Counted from the first letter of the stretch, positions 35,090 through 46,640 are shown. The stretch is 64,000 bases of DNA from Helianthus annuus (GCF_002127325.2 NC_035447.2:24919780-24983779), one strand, 5' to 3'. Numbers and translations are program-made. Notes: generated from the sequence alone by a model not told the origin.

Positions 35090-35865
35090 TGTCGTCATAA
35101 TTGTGTTTTTTGTAATAGATGAATTGATTGTTAAATTGATTGTGTTTTTTGTAATAGATAAACAATGAATAAATATGATTCAACGATTTATGCAGCGGAA
35201 ATGAACACAAACTTTGTAAACACAATCAAGGAGGAAAACAGTTTTGATAAACACATGCTTTTCATTAATCGAAAGATTTGTAATCAAATCAAAAGATTAC
35301 ATTGCATGCTTACAAACTAAAACTTCCCTTCAACCTGATGCTACTTGGTCAATCACACAAGAAGAAAGGATTGGATCAGAGGAGATAAACACACTCAGTC
35401 CATCAAGTGAAGCAATACAGAGTACTTGTCCATTTATAGAGCATGTCAAACCACTGAAGCATCTTGGCTGACGTCACCATGAACTTGACATCTAACAACT
35501 AACTCTAAGAACTGATCTATACATCCATTGTTATCTAACAACTGATCCTATTACAATAAGACAAAGTAAACAACTATTTCTTTATTCCACTGCTTTATTC
35601 CAAGCAGGGCTTTGGTCTTCTCAGCAATGCTTGACTGAAGCCAATAGTTCGAAGAGCAGTACTCAGTATTTGGCATTCTTTTAGTCTTCACATCAGCTGT
35701 TGTGCTAAGCAGTGGATAAAACAAATCAGAATTATAGATCAACAGTTGTTTGAACTACTGTAAAGGGGAAAGTCTGAAGCCTAACAACTGATTATTCTGG
35801 TTCCACTGCTCTGAACCGGTTTTGGCCTTAGTCAACTGTTCCTCTGTTAAGGTTCAATTCCAACA
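35090..35865 (-). mobile_element. 5' LTR of the pol-less unit (copy B)
   Basis: Right end GGTTCAATTCCAACA at 35865; left end near TGTCGTCATAATTG is approximate, by comparison with the 726-bp solo LTR 45915-46640. Holds a TATA box (minus TATAAATG, 35431-35438) and a TGACGTCA palindrome (35469-35476). A 39-bp direct repeat with 'attgtgttttttgtaatag' sits at its left end. Confidence 0.7.
35431..35438 (-). promoter_or_regulatory. TATA box in LTR copy B
   Basis: Minus strand TATAAATG within 'gctcTATAAATGgac'. The corresponding segment is deleted from the LTR at 17192-17771. Confidence 0.5.
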
Positions 35866-35942
35866 ATGTAATTCGGTATACCAAGACAAATAGAAGCTGC
35901 AGAAAAATTAAATAAAGTAGAAAATATACACTTGTTTATGGA

Positions 35943-37098
35943 ATTTAGTAATTATAAATTTAGGTGTTTTTGAGCTTGTGCTCGTCCTTAAAACTAAGTC
36001 CACAAACAGATAATGTAATTATCGAACATATTATAATCAAATTGCAAGAAAATTAGTTCTACGTACCTATGTCAAAGGTAGAAATCCAAAAATGAAAAGA
36101 ATAAGTGATAGTGAGTTGTGCACATGGGTTGAACCAAAGAATAAAGAGGACACCTGCAAAAGATATTGAAAATTTAGCCATTAAAATGAGAGTATACTGC
36201 ATTGTGATAGTGACTGGCAGCCCAACCAATTACCAACCTGGTCGGTTCGGTTTTCTTAATCTAAAACCATTATTAGCAGTTTAATCCATATTTTTGACAA
36301 AAACTTGGCGAACTGGACGGTGAACATTCGGTTATATGATAACTAACATTTGTTACCTTGTCACACCTCTATAAATTGAGGCTAGTCTACAAAAACCACT
36401 GCTTTTCCTACAAATTTAAAGGTTAATTAGACACTATCTATATATAACCTAATGCACTCACAATTGCACTTAATTCACAAAGTGAAACCGACACAACTTA
36501 TATATACCTTCTAAGTGAAGCAACAAATTCTTGCCTAGTCATGTTGTTCATTTCTTCAAGCTCTTTCTCATAGTTGCAAACCTAAATCATCCAAATTTAT
36601 ATAAAATATGATCAGAGTCGGTGTATAAGCTTTTAGCAAGCCCATCCTTACTTTCAATTAATTCAGGTCATATAAGATAAAGATTACTACAGGATAGTTT
36701 GTGGTGGTGGTGGGACCCCAATACTTGAGGGCTGCTAATTCATAAGCTCTAGCTGCTTTGTCTTCCTTATCGTATCCACCTGGTTAATTAAAATTATAAA
36801 TCAACATCCACTTCACTAAGTTTAGTAGTTATAAATTTAGGTGTTTTTGAACTTGTGCTCGTCCTTAAAACTAAGTCTAAAGCAAACATATGAAGAGAAA
36901 CCACAAACAGATAATGTAATTATCGAACATATTATAATCAAATTGCAAGAAAATTAGTTCTACGTACCTATGTCAAAGGCAGAAATCCACAAATGAAAAG
37001 AATAAGTGATAGTGAGTTGTGCACATGGGTTGAATCAAAGAATAAAGAAGACACCTACAAAAGATATTGAAAAATTAGCCATTAAAATGATTGGAAGA
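35943..37098. repeat. Two ~250-280-bp direct repeats around an AP2 gene fragment
   Basis: 35943-36188 and 36821-37098 share 'ataaatttaggtgttttt', 'gataatgtaattatcgaac', 'agttctacgtacctatgtc' and 'gtgatagtgagttgtgcaca'. The second has ~30 extra bp. They flank the exon cluster at 36357-36779, suggesting an intragenic or mobile-element duplication. Confidence 0.85.
36357..36779 (-). pseudogene. AINTEGUMENTA-like AP2 gene fragment, three exons
   Basis: Three consecutive minus-strand exons with canonical borders. 36779-36691 encodes '[20 protein letters not shown]' and '[10 protein letters not shown]'; 36581-36508 encodes 'NYEKELEEMNNMTRQEFVAS'; 36407-36357 encodes 'KSSGFCRLASIYRGVTR'. These are the end of AP2 repeat 1, the linker and the start of AP2 repeat 2 of ANT/BBM/PLETHORA-type transcription factors; frames join across both introns. 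Usual 'SGFSRGASIYRGVTR' is changed at two positions (Cys, Leu). The rest of repeat 1, the remaining second repeat and the other exons were not found. Likely a gene fragment caught in or duplicated by mobile DNA; a diverged real locus with far exons is less likely. Confidence 0.8.
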
Positions 37099-37734
37099 AT
37101 GAAAACCCTAGAGAACGATAATCAATCTTGTTGTTTTTGTTTTGAGTAGTTGAAAATCACTGGTCGTAGATGACATTGTGACCTGAATCGATGATAAGTT
37201 TACGGCTATACATACGGCAATCAGATGCCGGCAGCAGCGGAGCACGGCGGCGTTGAGGGGTTGCGGTAGAGAAGCAGAGAGGGTGGAGTGAACAGGGGAA
37301 CCAACTCCATCAGAGAGAAATGGATTGATTTCTGAAAGTGAAGCTCTAATTTTGAATTTTAGAGAGAGGTTTTATGGATCAGTTGTTTAAATTTTGAATT
37401 TTAAATTGGCCCGCCTAAAAAACCACTAATTAATTCTAATAAAAATAAATATATCTGATTTATAGATTATTTGTGGTTGTAAATTGTAAACCGGAATTAT
37501 GACATCATGATTGACATGTGGCATACCTTAGAAGTTGACACATAGGCAGATTTACATCAGCTTATGATCTCTTATTATAGATAGTATAGATTAGAATCGT
37601 TTTACTTGCTTTAGATAGAAAGCAGTACGCTGTACGCATACACAATCACCATCTTTATTTGGATTGTCAGTTGAATGTCGAACCAAATTATTTGTTCAAC
37701 TGAATTAAAATCTAAATATTTATCAGGGTAACGT
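37099..37734. other. No identified gene; possible first-exon-like stretch
   Basis: A GC-richer patch at 37190-37320 gives a short minus frame starting MELVPLFTPPSLLLYRNP, soon stopped. It could be the promoter/5' end of a gene fragment. The rest is AT-rich. Confidence 0.35.
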
Positions 37735-37972
37735 CAACCCTCATTGCTAACAGATGTTTGTACTTACTATAAATAGATCTTATCTATTAGAGATTTATTT
37801 ATCACTTTCATCACATTCTTTTGTAGGAACAAATATTAGTGATCAGGCTGAGAGGGAACGATAGTCGTTACTTGTAACCGTAATCTTTTGATTATTAAAT
37901 ACCGTATGACAACTTTGCGTATTTGTGATTGTGTTTAATTCCGCTGCATTCATATTATTGCGATTTATAACA
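37735..37972 (+). mobile_element. Copia LTR 3' remnant
   Basis: 'ctataaatagatctta' (TATA box near 37770) followed by 'ttagagatttatttatcac' and ending 'tgtttaattccgctgcatt...ataaca'. The last part matches, in inverse, the left end of the solo LTR at 45915, and the TATA/R part matches about 52310-52345. Confidence 0.55.
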
Positions 37973-38108
37973 ACAGCACTTCATTGTTTTATTAAGAACA
38001 CACACAAATACACACTCAAATCGTAACACATGTCCACAAAAGATATATATTATACTAAAAAGTTCGGTTAACATCAGTTAACCCAAAACATTACATCCGC
38101 CAGAAAGA

Positions 38109-38935
38109 TTACACATTCATACAAACTAAATCAAACATACACCAGTTCTCCCAAGTAAGAGACGCAGCCTTCGCCCGATATTTAAGCCAAAGAAAACTCA
38201 AAACCTTGATCTCGTTCACCACGTATGCCACTGCCACCCTTTTATTATTAAACACTGCATCGTTCCGCATTCGCCATATACACCATATTCCCGTCTGGAT
38301 AACCGAATACACTACATTTTTCCATCTCCTGGAACCATGACAATACCTGTATATTTCGAGAACATCTTTCGCGCAGAAAAAGAACGGGGTATTGATTCGG
38401 CACCATTTAAAAATATCTTCCCAGATTTCTTGTACGTACCTACATGCCGCAAAAATATGATCTCCGGACTCCATCGACTCGTCGCAAAGAACGCAATCGG
38501 TACTCTCCATCTGGACATTCCGCCTCCACAATGCTTCTTTAGTCGGTAGCCGGTTCAGATACAATCGCCAAGACAGAAAGTTGACCTTTAGTGGACACCA
38601 TTTATTCTAGAAATGGGTCAGTACCAGAGCCCCATCCGGACTGGGCCTCAACAGCTTCCTAAGCCCATGAACAGAGAAGGATCCTGATGTGTCCATGACC
38701 CACCTCCAAGCATCTATATTTTCCGTGATAGCTATTTTCTCCAGCATATTTGATAAGTCCAACATCTCCTTAATCTCCTGCTGTTGTTGCGGGCACCTGG
38801 ACCAGCTAAAGGCCGCATATCTTACCCCTGCTTGTACCTTAACCCGATCCGCCACCAAGGCCTTCTTGTTTGTTTCCAACTGGAATAAATCTGGGAACAA
38901 AATTCTGAGTGGAACATCCGCATATTTTCAGTGAT
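38109..38935 (-). pseudogene. LINE ORF2 tail (RT zinc-binding domain)
   Basis: One minus-strand frame interrupted by a single TAG at about 38605. Upstream part: 'FPDLFQLETNKKALVADRV', 'DAWRWVMDTSGSFSV'. Downstream: 'YLNRLPTKEALWRRN', 'CVLCDESMESGDHIFAAC', 'WEDIFKWCRI', 'GIWCIWRMRNDAVFNN', 'SLTWENWCMFDL'. It is the C-terminal end of a plant L1-type LINE, 5'-truncated at about 38935. Better preserved than the copy at 9601. Confidence 0.85.
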
Positions 38936-39132
38936 AAGTTAAGAACCACTTTCATCATTTCCTTTGTTAACTTAAACAAAAGGTATTCAAACAAAACATT
39001 GACTATAAATAATGATTAGATTTTTCTTGAACAACAACTTCTAAATAAATAATATGATCTTAGTCTTAGACACTACTAGAAAAAATAAAATTTCTGACAC
39101 CATTTTCCGTAGGAAATGCATCACAACTCACG

Positions 39133-39541
39133 ATTTTCTACGAATTTGTGACGAAATGCATATGTAGGAAAACCACTCGTAGGAAACTGGTTTCTTACGC
39201 ATTTTCTACGCATTTTCCTACCCATTTCTGACAGAAAAGGGCTGTCACAAATTGCTACACATTTTCTACGCATTTTCCTACCCATTTAACGGAAGTTAAT
39301 TTTTAATTTTTGCTACACAATTGTCACGAAATTTAATTTTCTACGAATTTGTGACGAAATGCATATGTAGTTAAACCACTCGTAGGAAACTGGTTTCTTT
39401 ACGCATTTTCTACGCATTTTCCTACCTATTTCTGACAGAAAAGGGTTGTCACAAATTGCTACACATTTTCTACGCATTTTCCTACCCATTTAACGGAAGT
39501 TAATTTTTTATTTTTGCTACACAATTGTCACGAAATTTAAT
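39133..39541 (+). repeat. ~209-bp subterminal direct repeat
   Basis: 'ttctacgaatttgtgacga' at 39133 and 39342, then 'actcgtaggaaactggtttc', 'ttctgacagaaaagggtt' and 'aacggaagttaatttttt' repeat in order. CACTA subterminal repeats normally bind the transposase. Confidence 0.85.
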
Positions 39542-39792
39542 GTTTTTTCTAGTTTTATTCTATTTATAAAACATCCGAGAGATCGAATACAAAAGCAAAT
39601 AAAACTAAAACATGTCTAAAATTCGTAGGCAAATTGTCTTTTTAACCTATCCGTACCACAAGCAATGTTTCCTAGAAGTCGATATTCATTTTAAAAGAAA
39701 TTTATTATAATATATATTTCATTTATTCCAAATAATCATGTTTTGGCTGTAGCCTGGTTTCAAAGACGTAGTCCAACATATTCCACCACAAA

Positions 39793-40233
39793 ATGGCAAA
39801 ACCAGAAGAAGTCATCTACAATCTCTTTGATTCATATTGGTTTCAACACCATATCCTCACACACAATTGGATTTCCAAAATTCAAGATCACAAAAATCAT
39901 GCAGATTCAAAGGAAAAGGAGAAACACCATGAAAACGTTGAATTGATAACAGCAATATTGAAGTTTCTCCGTGAAGTTTGTCGGTCGGAGATAAAGACCG
40001 CCGCCGTGAGCCGGAAAAAGGGGAGTCGAAGGGGCTGTGGCCGGTGGACCGACCGGAGGTGCTCCGTTTTGTCAGGTTACAGGGAACCGAAAGGGGGGGG
40101 GGGTAGTGAAAGCTCGAAATCGGAAGATCGAAGATCGATTTCGATTGGTAGTGTTGGTGTGGTGAAAGCTCGAAATCGAAGATCGATTGGCAGTGTTGGT
40201 GTGGTGAAAGCTCGAAATCGGAAGCAGTTTTGA
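39793..40233 (+). CDS. Gene-like ORF inside CACTA, possible captured fragment
   Basis: 146 codons from an ATG in a good context (acaaaATGGCA). The first ~70 residues look like real coding sequence: 'EEVIYNLFDSYWFQHHIL', 'ENVELITAILKFLREVC'. 'LFDSYWF' near the start recalls plant DUF1685-type proteins (from memory). The rest is Arg/Ser/Gly-rich and contains a 39-bp imperfect repeat (about 40134 and 40173), so it may be read-on through captured non-coding DNA. No intron signs. Expression not shown. Confidence 0.4.
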   Translation: MAKPEEVIYNLFDSYWFQHHILTHNWISKIQDHKNHADSKEKEKHHENVELITAILKFLREVCRSEIKTAAVSRKKGSRRGCGRWTDRRCSVLSGYREPKGGGGSESSKSEDRRSISIGSVGVVKARNRRSIGSVGVVKARNRKQF

Positions 40234-40605
40234 GGAGATGGAGAAGATAAGATGCAGGGGTTTGGGAGGGAATTGCGTAATTAACTGAGCAATGGAGAAG
40301 ATAAGATGCAGGTGTTTGAGATGGAGAAGATCGATTAGCAGTTTTGAGGGTGGTATTTTGATATTTGTGGGTTTAAGGATTTTGTGTTTCTAGAGGTATT
40401 TTTAAACCGTTGGATTGAAAATTAGGTGAGTAATGGACCGTAGGATGGTGATCCGTGTGAAGTTTAACTAAAGCTTTTGATTGGCTCAATTATGTGTAAA
40501 ACATTATGCCTCCATTATCCTTTTTATTTACAACTATCAAATAACATTAAAAGTGTAATTATATCAATTACTTGTATTATTATTAACTAGTTAATTAATG
40601 AAAAA

Positions 40606-40606
40606 A

Positions 40607-40643
<37 letters not shown>

Positions 40644-40762
40644 ATGGTGGCACATAAATTTGTTTTTATAAATCACATTAAAAGTGTAATTATATTAATT
40701 ACTTGTATTATTATTAACTAGTTAATGAGTGAAAAAATATTATTATTATTATTATTATTATA
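40606..40762 (+). repeat. (TTA)n microsatellites in an ~130-bp duplication
   Basis: 'taattactt...attattattaactagtt' followed by 'gaaaaaatattattatt' occurs twice (40545-40640 and 40676-40762), each ending in (TTA)n. Confidence 0.85.
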
Positions 40763-41373
40763 TCAATTTGTTTTTATAAATCACATTAAAAGTGTAATTA
40801 TATCATTTTTTTTAAATCTCCCTAAGTATAGAGTACAACTACTCAATGCATCAACATGTTGATAATTTATAATGTATAAATATGTTTCGTTATTCTTTTT
40901 ATTTACAACTATCAAATAAGATTTAATTATTAATTCCAAAACATACTTACAAAAATTAAATGTATTATAGTTATATAATAATTAGGGCTGCATACGAACC
41001 AAACGTTCGGCGAACAGTTTATAAAAGAACATGAACAGAGGTAACGTTCGCCGCGTTAACAATACATATGTATAACAAGGGTATACACAGATTGAGTTGA
41101 AGAAGCTTGATATTGACCAGGTTAACAATACATATGTATAACACGGGTATACACAGATTGACCCGCGTTAAATCTGACCTGAACCGAACCGTGACCCTAG
41201 CCGAAACAAAACCGGAACCATCATGAAGCTGATGTCATCTATTTTAACCAAACCTGAATCGATCTGGAAGTATCCGAACCACCAACATTACCAACAATAG
41301 CAAATCGTCTTCACCATCAAAACCAAACCGTTAAAGTAGCCAGGAAAAACGTCGAAGGAACGGTTCCTACACT

Positions 41374-41640
41374 ATAAATTTTCCATCACAAATGCGTAGC
41401 TAGTTGCTACACATTTCCTACACAATATGGTAATAAATTTTCCATCACAAATGCGTAGCAAATTGCTACACATTTCCTACACAATAAATTTTCCATCACA
41501 AATGCGTAGCTAGTTGCTACACATTTCCTACACAATATGGTAATAAATTTTCCATCACAAATGCGTAGCAAGTTGCTACACATTTCCTACATAATAAATT
41601 TTCCATCACAAATGCGTAGCAAGTTGCTACGCATTTTTGA
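41374..41640 (+). repeat. Alternating 59/51-bp tandem array
   Basis: 'ataaattttccatcacaaat' starts at 41374, 41433, 41484, 41543 and 41594. Spacing alternates 59, 51, 59, 51 because every second unit has the extra 'atatggta'. The real unit is therefore a 110-bp dimer. Confidence 0.9.
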
Positions 41641-41921
41641 CGCAACAATTAATATTTAAATGAATTTAACATATAAATATAATTCCAACAAATAAATAAT
41701 GGTTCCGTCGGAAATGCGTAGCAACTTGCGTAGCAAGTTGCTACGCATTTCCGACACAATACTTAGAATTAGTATATTTGTCACTATTGTGTCACAAATT
41801 GCCCAAAAAAATCAATGTCTTTTTTCCGTAGGAAATGCGTAGTAAATGTGTAAGAATTTGCGACGCATTTTTTTGCGTAGGAAATTTCCGTAGCAAAATA
41901 ACCACTTTTCTAGTAGTGAGA

Positions 41922-43792
41922 TATGGCAAAACTAACATGTCCACTTTCGTATGCGAATGCAATTAACAGATCGTGATATTAATACTGATACCGATAGTGA
42001 TACACAGTTGTATATTAAATGTATGTGAGTCGATGTATTTTAAGAAAAGAGAGGGCGTATAAGGTAAAGTACAAGTACATTAGGAAATTACACACAAACT
42101 GTGTGCTTCCAACCAACAAATAGCTATATAGGAATCTTTCTTTAAGCTTTTAGTTGGCTCCACACCACAAAATAAACTCATTAGCCCACCCCCATGTGTT
42201 CATTTGAGGCTAAGGTCCCCCCACCCCCCATTCCCCCATTTTGTTTGATGCCTTGGCTGCTAGTCTTTGCTATATCTTTGTATTTTTAATTGTTGCAGAA
42301 GGTACAAATCTTGGATATCTAATTATTCCCGATCTACCTCACAAGAAATGTTTTACCCAAAAAATTGTTTATTTTTAACAATTTAACATCACACGAAATC
42401 CATCAAACCAACCCTAGACACGACAACTTGTAGGATAAAACTACGCTTTTAGTTATATCTTTAATCTGAAACAAAGTGAATCATTCTTATTGTCACGACA
42501 ACCATGAATAATGTTAATGCAATGCCAAATCGCGGCCTTTCGAGGCATCATGTGGTCGGCAAGTTAGTTGGCCACTACGTGAGAACGAAAACGAGGTTTC
42601 ATGTGGGCCTAAAAATGGAGGTTCATCTCAAGTATAACAAAAGATTTTTTGCAAGATTGCATGTTACCCCCTCGTGGGTTTATCGTTTATATCGTCCTAT
42701 ATATGCATTAATCTTGTACCTCATAAATCGACAATATATGACAATGACTACTACTAGATTAACCTTACATCATATATTCACCAATTTCAGCATTCTTTCT
42801 TTCTTATGATACACAAATCATTATAAAATTTATCTCGCTTTTTATTCAACAGAATAACTGAAAACTTTAGATTCATTATTCAAACAAGACGTATTTATGA
42901 CATAACAATCATTTTCTTTTTATCAAACTTCCTAGAAAACTCTAAAGAATAGCATGGACCTCATTATCATGTAAGCTAATGAGCATGAACGTGGAGGAGG
43001 ATTTAAAGTGTACATTAGATTGGGTTAATCAATGGTCTAACTCTAATAAATCTTGCTTAAAGACAAAGATTTGGTAAAAGTGAGGTTTGGGGATTATGTT
43101 AAGGGTACTATATTATATTGTATTAAAAAATCATTTTATAATATTGTAGAATGACAATGATTTTGTAGAATACGAGTTGGACTTTTTGTAACAGACGATG
43201 ATAGAATGTTCAGGTAAAGTATAGTTATTTATATTTTTCAAAAAATTATTTGAATATGTGTATGAAAATAATGTAATATATTACATTAAATATGATAGTT
43301 TTATTATTATAAATATATAAATAAGCCTAGAAAATGATAGCATGTGAGTAAATGAGATTGGATGCCATCTCACCTAATCTCACAAGAACCATAATCACAT
43401 GCTCATCACTCTAAGGCAATCAAAATTCAAAATCTTGATTACTTTATCGATTGCAGCTTAATGACCTAATTAGGCTTCATTACTTTTGGCTAGAAAGGTA
43501 AACTCTTTTTGACTATTTTGCCAATCAATTTGACCAAAAGTGGTCAAAGATTTTGCTATTAGGAATATAGTTAATAATTAAACCTTAATTAAAATAATCG
43601 TGTTCATACGATGTTAGTCAAATTCATTAGGATATTCACATAATGAATGTTCATGAGTTTGGATTTTGCTTAGGGTGAAAGCAGCGCGTCACTCGCAAGT
43701 CCCTGATAGAACGAGTAAGTATGCGTAGAGCGGGTACACTACCGTAACCTACCTGGGTTGAGCCTGCGAGCATGGTATCCAGGTTGGTGCAC
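41922..43792. other. No gene seen
   Basis: AT-rich, with a C-rich patch at 42185-42240. A 101-codon frame at 42504-42809 has no recognisable domain and a composition like its surroundings. No TIR or LTR ends found. Confidence 0.4.
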
Positions 43793-44298
43793 TCATGAGT
43801 AGAGGCCATGAACTAGTTGTTGTCCGATGGCAACAACACCGTTTCCACTTAAAATAAATAAACAAATAAATCTTGTTTTTATATATATCATGATTTTTAC
43901 CCTATTTAAATCAAACTCTTTTCTATTCTTTATACTTTTCTCTACAGCTTTCTATACCTTTTAAAAGATATTCAGATGGAGGACTCCTCATACTAAAAAT
44001 GCGTATCGTCAAAACCAAAAAATCTAGGCCGAATATTCAATACAACAAAAATGAATCGTTTTCCACACAACCACTTCAAACTCCAACCCATGTCAAATCT
44101 ATATCCAATGTTCTACCCCCAAGCTCCACCAGCTCAACATGCCAACTCACGTTGCACCGGTCCATTTCATGTTTTCTAAAATCAATAATGGATTGGTATA
44201 AGTATCATGATCATAACACCTAATACAAAAACCTATCTTATTGTGACCCAACATGTATACATTCCGAAGAGGAAGAAGAAGAGGAAAATGAGGAAGAG

Positions 44299-44336
<38 letters not shown>

Positions 44337-44371
44337 GGAAAGAAGACAACGACACAGAAGAAGATAAAAAA

Positions 44372-44596
44372 ATGATGACGGCCACGCTAAGCCTAGATGA
44401 CAATACACAAAGCGGGGGAGCGAAAGACTGGAGCAACACGGTTAAGGTTGCCTTATGCAAAGTTGTCGAAAGTTTTAACGGTTTAATCGGTGGAACTAAT
44501 CAAACCGTTGAACAAGTGAAGTGGAAGTGGAACCGCATAATAAAATCAACGAACCATACTTATCAATTATACAACAACGTAAATGTGAAGTCGTAG
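44372..44596 (+). pseudogene. SANT/Myb-like fragment, copy 1
   Basis: 75 codons ending at a natural stop: 'WSNTVKVALCKVVESFNGLI', 'NQTVEQVKWKWNRIIKS', 'TYQLYNNV'. This resembles the SANT/Myb-like protein of PIF/Harbinger-type elements (DNA-binding partner of the transposase), with the middle missing. A preceding GAAGAG microsatellite (44265-44345) keeps the frame open with Lys/Arg runs. Upstream 43999-44223 is a related Ser/Thr/Pro-rich frame ending 'MDWYKYHDHNT'. Confidence 0.45.
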
Positions 44597-45914
44597 CAAA
44601 ATAGAGTTGGGCATTCAACTTTTAGGTTTTTTTTTTTTTAGTTTTAGGGTTTCTTTTTTAGTGCAAGCTTAGTTAGTTTTTTATTTTTAATTATTGTATT
44701 TTGGTTTTCAATTAATATAAATGTCTTCTTATTTAAATTTAAATGATTAGGCTTTTTTTTATTTAAAACAAACTGTTTAGGTAGTGTGTTGATCTGGGCA
44801 GATGCCTTCTACTATTTGAGTTGAAGTGGGTTAAATTGGGTTAAATGAGGTGACATAATCCTATTGGTTGGTGTAGGGGTTGTTGTGGGTTGGGTGCCCT
44901 ATCGGGTTCGCTAATAGAATTTCACGACCTCATTTAAGCTAATTCAACCCAACTAGGAAGGGGCACCCACCTAACTCAACCCACACTCACAACACCTGAT
45001 TTTCACACACCTTGCCAAAAGTTCACATACGTGAGTGTTCACAAATCAAACTCCGGACCACAACTTACCGGGGTTGTGATGGTGTACTCGCTTACCCTGG
45101 CCAACTCGCAAGTACTTGGAGGGGTGTTCAAATTTGATTCGGACTCGAAAAATTCAAAACTTGAGTCCAGTAACTCAAAGTCGAATTCAATTCGATTATC
45201 AAGAATTCGAATTCGATTCAATTTGAATTCGAGTCCAGTAACCCGAATACCAAATTTATAAGTTTAAGTTCGATTCGACTCAAAATTTAAATTCAAATTA
45301 TACATTAACCTATAAATTAGTCTAAGTCCTAAAATAGTCCAAATAGCCCATAATGAATTTACATATTTTAAGTGAATTTTTAATTGAATTCGAATTGACC
45401 TTTTAATTCAAATATGAATTCGAATCAAATTGACCAATTTTTAATTAAATTCGAATTCATGAAAAAAATGTATGAAAATTATGATTTGAGTAATTCGAAA
45501 ATTCGTTATTCGATTCGACGAAGACATAAGTTTTTAGCCAAATAATTGTGAATGGAAAAAAGTATTTGTCACATGTGTGTAATTTTAAAAATACAAGTGC
45601 ATGAGTAAGTGTCATTGATCTATTGAAGAGTATGGATCAAGATCAAGGGAAAACCTCTTGAGTTGTGAAAACTTAGAGAACTTGGTCTTCTTGTGCGAGT
45701 TTGCCCCAATTTTTTCACACCCCTAGATTAAAATGTTTAATTAGAAGGACTGTCGTAAAAAAACTAAAAAAAATTCAAAGTGGAGTTTTTCAGTCCGTTA
45801 CAGCAGCTGTAAAAAACTGATGACATAAGCATGACATCACTTTTTACAACATTTATACCTGCCGTAAATGAAAAAAAAAACTAGTTTATTTTTGGAAAAG
45901 TTGATTTTTTTAAG

Positions 45915-46640
45915 TGTTAGGATTTAAGTTTCTTATGATTGTGTTTTTGTTTGATAATAATGAATATGAATGAGTATAAGTGCAGCGGAATTAAAATGGA
46001 AACAAACTTTCAACACACAATCTAATGGAAGAATTGCTTTCAACACACATGTTTGTCATGAAATCGAATGGTTATATTTATTACAATGATTCAATTACAC
46101 TTGTATGCATGCAATACAATCTCCCCCTCAGCCTGAGCTCACAGATGGTTTGTTCGTACAGAATGACTTGTGAAGAAAGAGCTAATAGAACAGTACAGGG
46201 TACTGTTCTATTTGTAGTACAGAACAAACCACTGAAGCATCTTTGCTGACGTCACCATGAAAGTGACATCTAACCTCCTAACAACCTACAACCACTGACC
46301 TATTACAAACACTGCTATTACAAACAATAAATACAAAGATAAGCTAAACTACTGCTTCTCATTCCACTGTTATACTCCTAGCAGTGCTTTGTGTCTTCAG
46401 CAGTACTTGAACCATGACAGTAGATTGAGCATCAGTGCTTGCACTTCAACAGTTTTTAGGTCTTCATCAGTTGTTGAAGGTCAGCAGTTGTTCTAGTAGA
46501 ACAGTAGATGGAGGTCATCAGTTGTTAGGCCACTTTCAAGGGGAAAGAACTGTTGCATATCAACTGCTTATTGTGAATCCACTGATCTGATCCAGTTTTG
46601 GCTTTATCAACTGTTCCTTTGTTAGGGTTCAATCGCAACA
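45915..46640 (-). mobile_element. Solo LTR of the pol-less LTR family, TSD TTAAG
   Basis: 726 bp, TGTTAGGATTTAAG...AATCGCAACA, flanked by TTAAG at 45910-45914 and 46641-46645. The sister duplication at about 57290-57300 has the uninterrupted site. It shares the 'gcagcggaa', 'ccactgaagcatctt', TGACGTCA (46247-46254) and 'ggttcaat..caaca' blocks with the LTRs ending at 17771 and 35865. Confidence 0.92.

Larger units (their letters stand above)
39071..41918. mobile_element. Non-autonomous CACTA element, 3-bp TSD
   Basis: Starts CACTACTAGAAAAA and ends TTTTCTAGTAGTG, with identical flanking AGA at 39068-39070 and 41919-41921, the hallmarks of En/Spm (CACTA) elements. Subterminal regions are packed with 'tacgcatttt(c)', 'gcgtagcaagttgctacgc' words. 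2848 bp, no transposase; it carries a gene-like ORF at 39793-40233 and (TTA)n tracts. Confidence 0.92.

Noticed and set aside
36818..37098. A further AP2 exon in the direct repeat ('gcctttgacatag' before GTACGT)
   Set aside because: Too short to separate from chance and the surrounding frame is closed.
37190..37330. Short minus ORF starting MELVPLFT
   Set aside because: Stops after about 29 codons and shows no family resemblance.
44233..44460. Phe/Leu-rich minus frame resembling membrane segments
   Set aside because: Antisense of the GAAGAG microsatellite.
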